Origin: Nostoc cf. commune SO-36 | GTDB taxonomy: Bacteria > Cyanobacteriota > Cyanobacteriia > Cyanobacteriales > Nostocaceae | Direction: 5' to 3' | DNA: 64,000 bases | Assembly: GCF_023734775.1 (NCBI RefSeq) | Contig: NZ_AP025732.1 | Span: 5,702,501-5,766,500, forward strand | In this document: in pieces, positions 31,268 through 39,946 of the stretch | Layout: each line of letters starts with the position of its first letter | Position numbering within the stretch: the first letter of the stretch is position 1 | Made by a program: the position numbers and the translations under genes | Notes under the pieces: model-generated | The model's input: only the letters and a program-made list of their open reading frames with translations | Told to the model about the DNA's origin: nothing | The model's database searches: none

Positions 31268-31561
31268 CAAGTGTCTCACTTTGCACCTGCAAACCACTAC
31301 AGCGAAGATATGCAATTAGACGAGCTAAATGAGACATTTTATTAATTTATGAGAGTTTTATTTTCAATGTTTAAAAATAACAAATTGCTATAATTTAAAA
31401 AGAAACGTAGTATACCAAAACCCTTGTTTAGTAGATGTAAAAGCGACTTGTGTAGCACACAAATACAGTAGTGGAATAGCGAAAGAGTAACTTCCAAGCA
31501 TAGATTTTTTGGAGAATCTACATACTAGTAAAGAAAATAATAAAACTATCAAATCAATTTA

Positions 31562-32302
31562 ATGTTGCAACATCGTCCTACTACTACAGTTGTTTTAGCA
31601 ATGAGTGCAGATGGCAAGATAGCAGATTTTAGGCGATCGCCTGCCCGGTTTGGTTCGAAGGTTGATAAAGCCCATTTAGAAAAACAAATTGCTGCCGCTG
31701 ATGCCGTTTTATTTGGTGCTGGTACTTTAAGTGCCTACGGAACAACGCTTACCGTTACAGATCCAACTCTAGTGCAACATCGGGTGCAAGAGGGGAAGCC
31801 AGAGCAGCCAGTTCATATAGTGACTACAAGCTCTGCAAACCTTAATCCGGAAATTCGCTTTTTTAAGCAACCAGTTAGACGCTGGCTACTAACGACAACA
31901 GCAGGAGCGCTTTCATGGAAAGAACGCTTACAGACGCTTGCCTCAACTCTGGGAACCGAAGAACAGAAGTGCCCTCCAGAATTTGAGCAGATTCTGGTTT
32001 TTGAAACACCAACGCGAGAAATTGACATTCTCGCAGCTTTGAAGCATCTGGCCACTCTACATATAACACGCTTAGTCATCTTGGGTGGAGGTGAATTAGT
32101 AGCTTCTTTACTGGCATTAGATTTAATTGATGAATTATGGCTGACTGTCTGTCCGCTGATTTTAGGTGGTAATACTGCACCCACACCCGTCGAAGGGAAA
32201 GGATTTTTACCCGATTTAGCTCCCAAGTTGCAACTTATAGAAGTTCAGACAGTTGAGCAAGAAGTGTTTTTGCACTATCGCCTGCAACGACCAGTAGATT
32301 AG
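31562..32302 (+). CDS. RibD C-terminal-type reductase family protein
   Basis: 246 residues with the dihydrofolate-reductase-like RibD_C fold: TTTVVLAMSADGKIADFRRS at the start, ADAVLFGAGTLSAYG, VILGGGELVASLLALDLIDE and LTVCPLILGGNTAPTP. Homologues reduce the ribosylamino-pyrimidine of riboflavin synthesis with NADPH. There is no deaminase domain, so it may be a stand-alone reductase or a paralogue of unknown substrate. It diverges from the histidine kinase upstream. Confidence 0.82.
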   Translation: MLQHRPTTTVVLAMSADGKIADFRRSPARFGSKVDKAHLEKQIAAADAVLFGAGTLSAYGTTLTVTDPTLVQHRVQEGKPEQPVHIVTTSSANLNPEIRFFKQPVRRWLLTTTAGALSWKERLQTLASTLGTEEQKCPPEFEQILVFETPTREIDILAALKHLATLHITRLVILGGGELVASLLALDLIDELWLTVCPLILGGNTAPTPVEGKGFLPDLAPKLQLIEVQTVEQEVFLHYRLQRPVD

Positions 32303-32329
32303 ATTACGCTAAGTAAAGTTATTTATTGG

Positions 32330-32470
32330 GCATGGGAAAGAGGCAGAGGGGCAGGAAGCAGGGAGCAGAAGAGAAAGAGCTAATTTTTTATTCTCCCCTT
32401 TCCCTGCTTCCCCCTGCTCCTCTTCCCCCCACTCTCCACTCCCCACTCCCTACTCCCCAAAAAAACCCAG
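32330..32470. repeat. Purine/pyrimidine palindromic spacer
   Basis: GGCAGGAAGCAGGGAGCAG on the left mirrors CTGCTTCCCCCTGCTCC on the right, giving an irregular hairpin around an AT-rich loop, followed by CCCACTCCCTACTCCCC. Such spacers recur at 3821 and 27070. No gene. Confidence 0.6.
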
Positions 32471-32473
32471 ACA

Positions 32474-33643
32474 ATGGTGGAACAACTTAAGCCTCGCTAT
32501 TCTGTCGTTTGGACGAACAAAATCGCTGAAGTACCCCAAAATGCCTGGAATGCTTTGGCAATGCCACTCAAAACGCCATTTTTAGAATGGGAGTGGCTAA
32601 ATAATCTCGAAACCTCCCAGAGTACTACGGCTAAAACTGGTTGGTTGCCAAATCACTTGACATTGTGGCGAGATAGAACGCTGATTGCTGCTGCGCCACT
32701 TTATCTTAAAGGACATAGTTCTGGTGAATTTGTTTTCGATCACCAATGGGCAGAGTTAGCCGATCGCATCGGAGTCCAATATTACCCAAAATTGCTGGGA
32801 ATGACACCATTTACTCCTGCTGAAGGCTATAGATTTTTAATCGCCCCAGGAGAAGATGAGGATGAAATCACAGCGCTAATGGTGCATGAAATTGACACTT
32901 TTTGCTCAAAAAATCGAATTTCTGGGTGTCATTTTCTCTACGTCGATCCCCAATGGCGTCCGATGCTGGAACGGCATGGGTTTACAACTTGGCTGCACCA
33001 CAGCTATGTCTGGGAAAATGCTGGCTTTAAAACTTTTGATGACTATTTAAAGGTGTTTAACGCCAATCAGCGCCGCAATATTAAGCGGGAACGCAAAGCT
33101 GTGGAAAAAGCAGGTTTACGATTACAACCTTTGACTGGCGATGAAATTCCTCAATCTGTGTTTCGCTTGATGTATCAGTTTTATGCTGACACCTGTGATA
33201 AGTTTGGCTGGTGGGGTAGCAAGTATCTCACACAGCGCTTTTTTGAGCAGCTACAGGCCGATTATCGCCATCGAGTCTTGTTTTTCGCCGCATATAGTGA
33301 GCAAGATAATTCTCATCCTTTAGGAATGTCGTTTTGTTTGTTTAAAGGTGACAAACTCTATGGACGCTATTGGGGAAGTTTTCAAGAAATAGATTGTTTA
33401 CATTTTGATGCTTGCTATTATGCGCCAATTGAGTGGGCGATCGCTAACGGAATCCAAGTTTTTGATCCTGGCGCGGGTGGCCGCCATAAAAAACGCCGTG
33501 GTTTCCCCGCTATGCCCAATCACAGTCTGCACCGCTTTTACAATAATCGTTTAGGGCAAATTTTACGTCCCTATATTAAGGAAGTGAATCAACTCGAACA
33601 GCAGGAGATTGAGGCAATTAATGCAGATTTACCATTTAGCTAG
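32474..33643 (+). CDS. GNAT/FemAB-like protein (DUF482, peptidogalycan biosynthesis family)
   Basis: 389 residues of the DUF482 type: PFLEWEWLNNLE near the start, ISGCHFLYVDPQWRPMLE, FNANQRRNIKRERKAVEKAG and the C-terminal FDACYYAPIEWAIANGIQVF, FDPGAGGRHKKRRGFPA. The fold is related to FemAB/GNAT acyltransferases, so an aminoacyl- or acyltransfer role in the envelope has been proposed for the family, but none is proven. The start follows a pyrimidine-rich repeat with no clear Shine-Dalgarno. Confidence 0.8.
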   Translation: MVEQLKPRYSVVWTNKIAEVPQNAWNALAMPLKTPFLEWEWLNNLETSQSTTAKTGWLPNHLTLWRDRTLIAAAPLYLKGHSSGEFVFDHQWAELADRIGVQYYPKLLGMTPFTPAEGYRFLIAPGEDEDEITALMVHEIDTFCSKNRISGCHFLYVDPQWRPMLERHGFTTWLHHSYVWENAGFKTFDDYLKVFNANQRRNIKRERKAVEKAGLRLQPLTGDEIPQSVFRLMYQFYADTCDKFGWWGSKYLTQRFFEQLQADYRHRVLFFAAYSEQDNSHPLGMSFCLFKGDKLYGRYWGSFQEIDCLHFDACYYAPIEWAIANGIQVFDPGAGGRHKKRRGFPAMPNHSLHRFYNNRLGQILRPYIKEVNQLEQQEIEAINADLPFS

Positions 33644-33822
33644 CTCTACAACAAGCCTGTCGCTTACTTTTTTGCAAAGCCTTACTCTGTTGGGGTAAAA
33701 CGGCAGAGTTAAAAAGCTGAAAGCTATATGGAAAAAGGTTTTTAGCCTCTAGCTACGTCTTTACACGGATCTTGGCTCAATAGACATCTCCAGAAATTAA
33801 TTATTCGTTGGCTGAAACCCTT

Positions 33823-33851
33823 GTAGAGACGTAGCAGTGCTACGTCTCTAC
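33823..33851. repeat. GTAGAGACGTAGCA palindrome
   Basis: GTAGAGACGTAGCA and TGCTACGTCTCTAC form a perfect hairpin between the FemAB-like gene and thrC. It has the same size and layout as the GTAGGGGCACA palindromes but a different sequence. Confidence 0.75.
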
Positions 33852-34028
33852 TTCATTTTTGCTCATATCTCTAATGTCAATACAGAAATTACTGATATTA
33901 AAGTTTTACAAGAATCATTACTTTCAGTACTAGCTATACCCGACAATTTTTATCGGGTATGTTTGACTGGTATTTTTGCTCGTGTTAGTATCAGGCGACA
34001 GTGACAGACAAAACAGGGAAAGCTAGTT

Positions 34029-35333
34029 ATGACTCAGGCAATCACAACCCAAACCAAAGCCAGCACTGCCTACTTTCAAGCCTTGAAGTGTAAGGAATGT
34101 GGTGCAGAATATGAACTCAAAGCCAGTAATGTTTGTGAGTTGTGTTTTGGGCCGTTAGAAGTCAAGTATGACTACAATGCTCTACGTCTAACTGTCACTC
34201 GTGAAACAATTCAAGCCGGGCCTAATTCAATTTGGCGCTACCGCCCATTTTTGCCTGTCGCAACTGACAATGTTATAGATGTGGGAACGGGGATGACTCC
34301 GTTGGTTCGTTCCCACCGTCTTGCCCGTCGCCTGGGTCTAAATAAGCTTTATATAAAAAATGATGCCGTTAATATGCCCACCCTGAGCTTTAAGGATCGG
34401 GTGGTGTCAGTCGCTCTCTCCAGAGCGCGGGAGTTAGGTTTCACTACTGTTTCTTGCGCTAGCACTGGCAACTTGGCAAATTCTACAGCTGCGATCGCAG
34501 CTCACGCAGGTTTAGACTGCTGTGTATTTATTCCCGCAGATTTAGAAGCTGGTAAAATTATCGGTAGTTTGATATACAGTCCTACCCTGATGGCCGTCAA
34601 GGGCAACTACGATCAAGTAAATCGCCTCTGTTCAGAAGTTGCAAATACACATGGTTGGGGTTTTGTCAACATTAATCTGCGTCCTTATTACTCTGAAGGT
34701 TCTAAGACACTAGGTTTTGAAGTTGCGGAACAACTGGGTTGGGAACTACCGGATCATGTTGTTGCTCCCTTGGCATCTGGTTCTCTGTTTACCAAAATTT
34801 ATAAAGGCTTCCAAGAATTTATAGAAGTTGGTTTGGTAGAAAACAAAAAAGTCCGTTTCAGTGGCGCTCAAGCTGAAGGTTGTTCACCCATCGCCCAAGC
34901 CTTCAAAGAAGGACGCGACTTTATTAAGCCAGTTAAACCGAATACAATTGCCAAATCCCTAGCGATCGGCAATCCAGCAGACGGCATTTATGCTGTGGAG
35001 TTAGCTCAGAAGACTGGTGGTAACATTGAATCAGTCAATGATGCAGAAATTATTGATGGCATCAAACTACTGGCAGAAACCGAAGGCATCTTCACCGAAA
35101 CGGCTGGTGGTACAACTGTAGCCGTGCTGAAGAAATTGGTAGAAGCTGGCAAAATTGATCCAGATGAAACTACCGTAATTTACATCACTGGTAACGGTCT
35201 AAAAACCCAAGAAGCAATTCAAGGCTACGTTGGCGAACCCTTGACTATTGATGCCAAACTCGATAGTTTTGAACGTGCCCTAGAGCGATCGCGTACTCTT
35301 GATCGCTTGGAATGGCAACAAGTTCTCGTTTAG
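34029..35333 (+). CDS. thrC: Threonine synthase
   Basis: 434 residues, fold-type II PLP enzyme that makes threonine from O-phosphohomoserine. The PLP-lysine is K122 in TLSFKDRV; GNLANSTAAIAA and the TETAGGTTVA loop bind the cofactor and substrate phosphate. The N-terminus has two Cys pairs (C21/C24 and C36/C39) that could hold a metal. The next gene encodes a MoaD-like protein about 105 bases downstream, an arrangement that recalls CysM/CysO; this link is inference. Confidence 0.92.
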   Translation: MTQAITTQTKASTAYFQALKCKECGAEYELKASNVCELCFGPLEVKYDYNALRLTVTRETIQAGPNSIWRYRPFLPVATDNVIDVGTGMTPLVRSHRLARRLGLNKLYIKNDAVNMPTLSFKDRVVSVALSRARELGFTTVSCASTGNLANSTAAIAAHAGLDCCVFIPADLEAGKIIGSLIYSPTLMAVKGNYDQVNRLCSEVANTHGWGFVNINLRPYYSEGSKTLGFEVAEQLGWELPDHVVAPLASGSLFTKIYKGFQEFIEVGLVENKKVRFSGAQAEGCSPIAQAFKEGRDFIKPVKPNTIAKSLAIGNPADGIYAVELAQKTGGNIESVNDAEIIDGIKLLAETEGIFTETAGGTTVAVLKKLVEAGKIDPDETTVIYITGNGLKTQEAIQGYVGEPLTIDAKLDSFERALERSRTLDRLEWQQVLV

Positions 35334-35347
35334 TTAAGAGTTATCAG

Positions 35348-35383
35348 TTAAGAGTTATAAGTTTTTTGATTTATAACTCTTAA
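35348..35383 (+). terminator. Hairpin between thrC and the MoaD-like gene
   Basis: TTAAGAGTTATAA pairs perfectly with TTATAACTCTTAA over a T-rich loop. There is no long T-run afterwards, so it could attenuate rather than stop transcription, or protect the thrC 3' end. Confidence 0.45.
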
Positions 35384-35439
35384 GTTTATTCCTAGCTCCT
35401 AACTTCTCACTCTTCATTCTTCACTTTGTACTTACTTCT

Positions 35440-35715
35440 ATGGCTGTAAAAGTTTTAGTTCCGACGACTCTTCAGAGTTTTACTAATAATCAAGCTACTC
35501 TAGAATCCAACGGTAGCACCATTGCTGAATTGTTGGAATCCTTAGAACAAAGCTTTCCTGGTATTAAATCGCGTTTGTGCGATGAAGAAGGCAAGCTACG
35601 TCGATTTGTAAATTTTTACGTAGATAGCGAAGATATCCGCCATTTAGATGGTATTAACACAACTCTTAAAGATGGCGACGAGGTAAGTATTGTCCCAGCT
35701 GTCGCTGGTGGTTAA
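35440..35715 (+). CDS. MoaD/ThiS-family small ubiquitin-like protein
   Basis: 91 residues with a beta-grasp pattern and the obligatory C-terminal Gly-Gly (SIVPAVAGG). MoaD/ThiS proteins are adenylated at this tail and carry sulfur as a thiocarboxylate. The [14 protein letters not shown] ending is typical. No moa or thi gene is nearby; the neighbour is thrC, suggesting a sulfur carrier for an amino-acid pathway rather than molybdopterin, though that is inference. Confidence 0.88.
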   Translation: MAVKVLVPTTLQSFTNNQATLESNGSTIAELLESLEQSFPGIKSRLCDEEGKLRRFVNFYVDSEDIRHLDGINTTLKDGDEVSIVPAVAGG

Positions 35716-36050
35716 TGCAGAAAACACGAAATCCACTAGAAGCCTGACTAGACAACCTCTTGAAACATTACCTCGTTAAGAGTCTCCGACTATTGGTGAC
35801 AACTTAAGAAAAAGGTAATGTACTCAAGAGGTACATTTCTAGGAAAAAAGTGATGAGCAAGGCACGGGTAGAAAATCCAGACCACAAGCGATCGCCAGGA
35901 TTTTCGTTAAATGGTATCAAGCAGGATAATTTCTTTAGCCTGTGTTGTTTGAACCATAATCCCAAAATAGTTTTGTAATTGATAGTGAATGTATAAATTT
36001 ACTTTTGGGTTTATGGCTGCAAATATTTAGCTTTTATAGTCTTCTCAAAA
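35716..36050. other. Intergenic with a hairpin; possible 41-residue frame
   Basis: GAAAATCC (35871-35878) pairs with GGATTTTC (35898-35905), a possible terminator of the MoaD-like gene. A short frame starting at 35852 (MSKARVENPDHKRSPGF) spans this hairpin; it has no recognised family and I do not call it. Confidence 0.35.
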
Positions 36051-36731
36051 TTAGGATTGGATACGTTCTAGCCAAGATTTGACATGAGAATATGATAATA
36101 TCCGCTCTTTAAGCGGACTGGTGCGAAGTATTTCATCTATTTGTGCAGCTACAGCTAGATCCGCTATAGTTTGATGGTTTCCCACCAACCAATCTTGCTG
36201 GCTGAGGATGGTTTCAAAGTTGCCTATATGGGCAAAAAACTTTTTTTCAACGCGGTTCTTGTCGATGCGACCAATTCCTTGAGCATTCAGTTGCCTTTCA
36301 TAAGTGTAGCGGGCTAGAGGAGCAAAAATTACTTGCTCAAACTTTGATCGTCCTTTACACAGTAAGCTGGTCGCTAGCTGGAGAGCATCTGGATAGCGGA
36401 AGCGAAAATATACTTCAAACCAGTACAATGATTCATCTGCCCAGTCTTCCCAAAAATAGGCTTGTGCTAAATCTTTGCTGTCTGCGGGGTAAAGTGGATG
36501 TTGTGGGTGTCGGGCTTCCAGAAATTCTGCAATATCCGAGCTGTCTTGAACCTTCTCGCCATCGTATTCAATCACGGGAAGCTTTCCCGCAGATGACAAT
36601 CGTGAAGCTGCTACTGCCAGCAGACCGTTATAGTTAACGACAGAATAGGCAAGATGTTTGTATTTGAGAATCTTACGAACCTTGTTACAAAAGGGAGAAA
36701 CTTCCCATTGATGCAGGATAATTTTTGGCAT
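36051..36731 (-). CDS. Glutathione S-transferase family protein
   Basis: About 226 residues. Thioredoxin-like N-terminal domain with SPFCNKVRKIL (possible catalytic Cys or nearby Ser), the cis-Pro motif KLPVIEYDGEKVQDSSDIAEFLE that binds glutathione, and a helical C-terminal domain with WLVGNHQTIADLAVAAQI. Glutathione conjugation or a redox role is likely; substrate unknown. GGTGAG precedes the ATG at 36731; a GTG nine bases upstream is a less likely start. Confidence 0.85.
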   Translation of the reverse strand: MPKIILHQWEVSPFCNKVRKILKYKHLAYSVVNYNGLLAVAASRLSSAGKLPVIEYDGEKVQDSSDIAEFLEARHPQHPLYPADSKDLAQAYFWEDWADESLYWFEVYFRFRYPDALQLATSLLCKGRSKFEQVIFAPLARYTYERQLNAQGIGRIDKNRVEKKFFAHIGNFETILSQQDWLVGNHQTIADLAVAAQIDEILRTSPLKERILSYSHVKSWLERIQS

Positions 36732-37029
36732 CACACTCACCGATATTTTTGAATGTCGATAGTCTGGAATTAGGGATTGAGGATTGGCAAGATTTAAAAA
36801 ACATTAGCGCGATCGCTGTTTGATGTTAGCAGAACAATAGAATTCTAGTAAACATACTGAGGGCTAGAGGAAAGACTGTTAGATTTATCTACAAATTTTT
36901 ACGCTTTTTTCTTGATTTAAGAAATTTTGACAATTTTACTTATGTCTTTACTTGAGCAAAAGTTGCTGCCCAGATACACAACTTATTGAAGAAGTTGGGT
37001 AACTAAATCTAGCTTAAGTAAGTAAACTA

Positions 37030-37059
37030 CCTACACTGACGCTTCGCGTACAGTGTAGG
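37030..37059 (-). repeat. IS200/IS605 right-end hairpin at the tnpB stop
   Basis: CCTACACTG pairs with CAGTGTAGG. The tnpB stop codon (37031-37033) lies inside the stem. In this family the region also gives rise to the guide RNA (omegaRNA/reRNA) used by TnpB; whether this copy still makes one is unknown. Confidence 0.75.
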
Positions 37060-38172
37060 CTTTTAGTAGCCCTGAACTATCTACACTGAGTTTACAGCAC
37101 AAACAGTTCGAGCCTCTGGGCGAGTTTACAAGATTCGCCCCAATAGTAGCAATATTCTTTGCTCCGTTTAAATCAGCGTCACCACTCCAAGAACAAGCCT
37201 CATTAGTACATCTGAAACGCTTATCAGAACGCAGTCCAATATGTAGGCATTGATGACAAGTAAGACTAGTCCATGCTGGAGGAACAGCAATTACTTCTAC
37301 TCCAAATTGGATGCCTTTGTATTCCAAAAAAGACCTTAATTGATAGAAAGACCAAGAATTTGAACGCCTACGCTCTGTTTTGTTTCTTGGCTTTTGATTA
37401 GTTCTTTCACGAATACCCGTTAAGTCTTCAATTGCCACTGCTGCATTATTTTTTAATGCGTCCTGAATAATGGACTTGCTAATGTTGTGGTTTAGCCATT
37501 GTTGAAATCTTCTCTCCTTCCCCGACAACCGTTTCAAAGTCTGTTTTGCTCTGCGGCGAGTAGACCTTGTGCCTTTCGTGGCTTTCCTTTGGAAAGAACT
37601 TCTCACTCTAGAAAATCTGTCTCTAATATCGTTAATTTGCTTTCCATCCCACTTATCATTATTGCTAGTTACAGCAATGTCTCTGCGCCCAAAATCAACA
37701 CCAATTACATTAGTTGATTTGATTAGTGTTAGTGGCTCATCCTTGATTTGGATGTGGATATAGTAGTTACCATCACGATGCTTGCATAGTTGTGCCGATG
37801 TTGGCTTTCTGCCTTTTAATTTACCTCTTTGGTAATTACCAGCATCAATTTTGATGTGTTCTCTGCCATTAGTCAGAGTTAAGCTAACAGTCCAGTCTTT
37901 CTCTCTAAATGAGAAAATTCTGGCATCATAATCAGCCGATGTTGGCTTAAATGTTTTAACTGGCTTGTCTTTTTGTTTGGCAGTTTTGCGATTAGCTCCA
38001 ACTCTGGCACAAGCACGAACAGCTAAATTTGCGCTTAACCCAAAAAAAGCGCGAATCTCGTTATAAACCAGATTTTGAATAGTCATCTTAGGGACTTGCA
38101 AGAAAATAAAATACCAGCCATTCTAGAAGAGAAGAAGCGGTGAACTGTCCGCGCCTAGTTTAAATATCTAGA

Positions 38173-39386
38173 ATGGGAATCCCTCAATTCATGCTCACCG
38201 ACACCATCAAATCGACCTTTAAAGATGCAGCACAGAAACTGACTAGCAATCGCAAACGAGATTTCATGGCAAAAGTTACCGAAGATTACTTCGATAGTTC
38301 AGCACGCATTGCAGAAACCGTTATGGGATGGAATCGCCAGAGTGTGCAACTCGGCTTGCATGAAAGGCGGACGGGGATAGTCTGTGTAGAGAATTATCAG
38401 GCAAGGGGACGACACAATAGTATTGAGGTATTGCCCAACTTAGAAGCAGATATTCGTTCATTGGTGGATGCTCAAGCTCAAGCCGACCCTAAATTTCAAT
38501 CGACCTTTCTGTATGCCCGCATTAGTGCCAGAGCAGTAAGAGAAGCATTAGTAAGTGTTCATGGCTATAACGAGAGCGAATTGCCATCTCGTCAAACTTG
38601 TGGAGAAATTCTCAATCGCTTAGGGTATCGCCTAAAAAAACACAAAAAACGAAACCCTTGAAAAAGATTCCGCAAACTGATGCCATTTTCGAGAATGTGT
38701 TCCGGGAGAATCAGGCATCAGATGAAAACCCCAAATCGTTGCGAGTGTCTATAGATACTAAAGCTAAGGTGAAGATTGGCAACCTTTCTAGAGGCGGTAA
38801 AGCTCGGACAATGGAGGCGAAAGCTGCTGATGACCACGATACACAGTGGTCATCAGTCTTAGTTCCCTTTGGCATTCTCAATACACATAATGACCAGCTA
38901 TCGATTTACTTGGGTCAGTCGGCGGAAACCAGTGATTTTATCGTCGATTGTTTAACCGCTTGGTGGCATGAGAATCAACACAATTACCTGGAACTTGATG
39001 AGTGGGTGATTGATCTTGATGGCGGTGCCGCTACTCGCAGTAACCGCACACAATTTATCAAACGCATGGTTGAGTTGTCTTGTGCAATTAATTTAAAAAT
39101 TCGACTGATTTATTATCCCCCTTACCATAGCAAGTACAATCCAATAGAGCGGTGTTGGGCTGCCTTGGAGAACTATTGGAATGGTGCGATTTTAGATTCT
39201 GTTGCCGCCGCAGCACAATGGGCCGCCAATATGACTTGGAAAGGAATTGCTCCCATTGTACATCTGGTTCAAACCACATATCACAAAGGAATCAAGGTTC
39301 TCTCGCAAGAGTTAGAACAATACCAACCCCAATGGCAGCGTTCTGAAACATTACCCAAATGGGATATTACTATTGTCCCTGTTTAG
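38173..39386 (+). CDS. ISAzo13-family transposase, two frames joined by -1 frameshifting
   Basis: The first frame (38173-38661) holds the DNA-binding half (MGIPQFMLTDTIKSTFKDAA to GEILNRLGYRLKK). The second frame (to 39386), one base back, holds the DDE catalytic half: Asp in LRVSIDTKAKVKIG, Asp in WVIDLDGGAATRSN and Glu in SKYNPIERCW. The A AAA AAA heptamer lies exactly where the frames overlap, so a programmed shift giving a protein of about 404 residues is the likely expression route. The homopolymer could also hide a sequencing error, but the heptamer phase is right for slippage. Confidence 0.88.
38634..38640 (+). promoter_or_regulatory. Slippery heptamer A AAA AAA for -1 frameshift
   Basis: In the first frame codons read CTA AAA AAA CAC, so the heptamer is in X XXY YYZ phase. 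The -1 frame stays open from here to the end of the transposase. Confidence 0.75.
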
Positions 39387-39600
39387 CTGGTACTTTATTT
39401 TCTTGCAAGTCCCTTACTGGTTATTTGAGACTTAACTTTTTCGTTGGCGTAGTTACACGCATCAGCAAAAGCTTTTAGTACCAGTTCGATTTCTTCTGCC
39501 TGTCTTTGAGAGGGGTTGAGTTTGCAAACTAGCGTCAATACTTGTTCCATGACTTCGACCTAATCACATGTGAATATAATACATTCAAAATAGTCGTGTT

Positions 39601-39946
39601 GTACCAAACATTTGTTTGGGAAAAGCTCAACTATCCCTCTCCCTAACTTCGCTGACGCTCAGTATTGGTCAAGGGATGTTTCGCTTTTCCCCCGCAATTC
39701 CTCTCAACACTGAAACGGAGTACCGTTTCAGTGTGAGCCTCCTTGCGGAAATAGGTGAAATTCTACTGTAAGGATTGTTAGGCGTATATTGTGGGATGCT
39801 GAGTCCCGAAATACAGCAGATTGCAACAGGCGTGAGCTACAGATAATCGTAGGGGCACAACATATTATTGTGCCCCTACCCCCATACTTCATTTACCTGA
39901 AATACGCTGTGTCAGAAAAACGCCTAACACTCCGTTATACAACAGG
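39601..39946. other. Intergenic with two palindromes
   Basis: ACACTGAAACGG (39707-39718) pairs perfectly with CCGTTTCAGTGT (39723-39734). A GTAGGGGCACA palindrome follows at 39849-39879. No gene recognised. Confidence 0.55.
39849..39879. repeat. GTAGGGGCACA palindrome, second solo copy
   Basis: GTAGGGGCACAACA and mirror ATTGTGCCCCTAC. Same family as 24446-24474 and the arms of both nested elements. Confidence 0.8.

Larger units (their letters stand above)
38091..39413 (+). mobile_element. ISAzo13-family insertion sequence
   Basis: 1323 bases with terminal inverted repeats: the left end reads GGGACTTGCAAGAAAATAAA and continues to CCAGC, and the right end is its mirror with one mismatch (TACCAGC side). 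Flanked on both sides by TTA, a 3-bp target duplication. It encodes one transposase in two overlapping frames. Fully intact in appearance. Confidence 0.92.
37031..39550 (-). pseudogene. tnpB: RNA-guided nuclease TnpB, split by an insertion sequence
   Basis: The N-terminal part (39414-39550) reads MEQVLTLVCKLNPSQRQAEE to ANEKVKSQITS; the rest (37031-38090) continues KMTIQNLVYNEIRAFFG. Removing 38091-39413 plus one copy of the TTA duplication joins them in frame into about 396 residues, a normal TnpB. RuvC residues are present: Asp in IGVDFGRRD, Glu in AVAIEDLTG, Asp in SGDADLNGAKN; the zinc ribbon has CHQC and CTNEAC. The larger part could be translated from an internal start (ATG at 38101 or 38086) but lacks the N-terminal beta-barrel start. 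Confidence 0.92.
37020..39600 (-). mobile_element. IS200/IS605-type element (tnpB only), disrupted by an ISAzo13-type IS
   Basis: The element is bounded on the right by the 37030-37059 hairpin and on the left by an AT-rich region before the tnpB start (about 39550-39600). No tnpA is present, so movement would need a transposase in trans. The tnpB is cut by a second IS at 38091-39413. The left limit is an estimate. Confidence 0.75.

Noticed and set aside
31875..32069. Minus-strand frames inside the RibD-like gene
   Set aside because: Shadows of a well-supported plus-strand gene.
35852..35977. 41-residue frame after the MoaD-like gene
   Set aside because: Overlaps a terminator-like hairpin, short, no family; kept only as a note.
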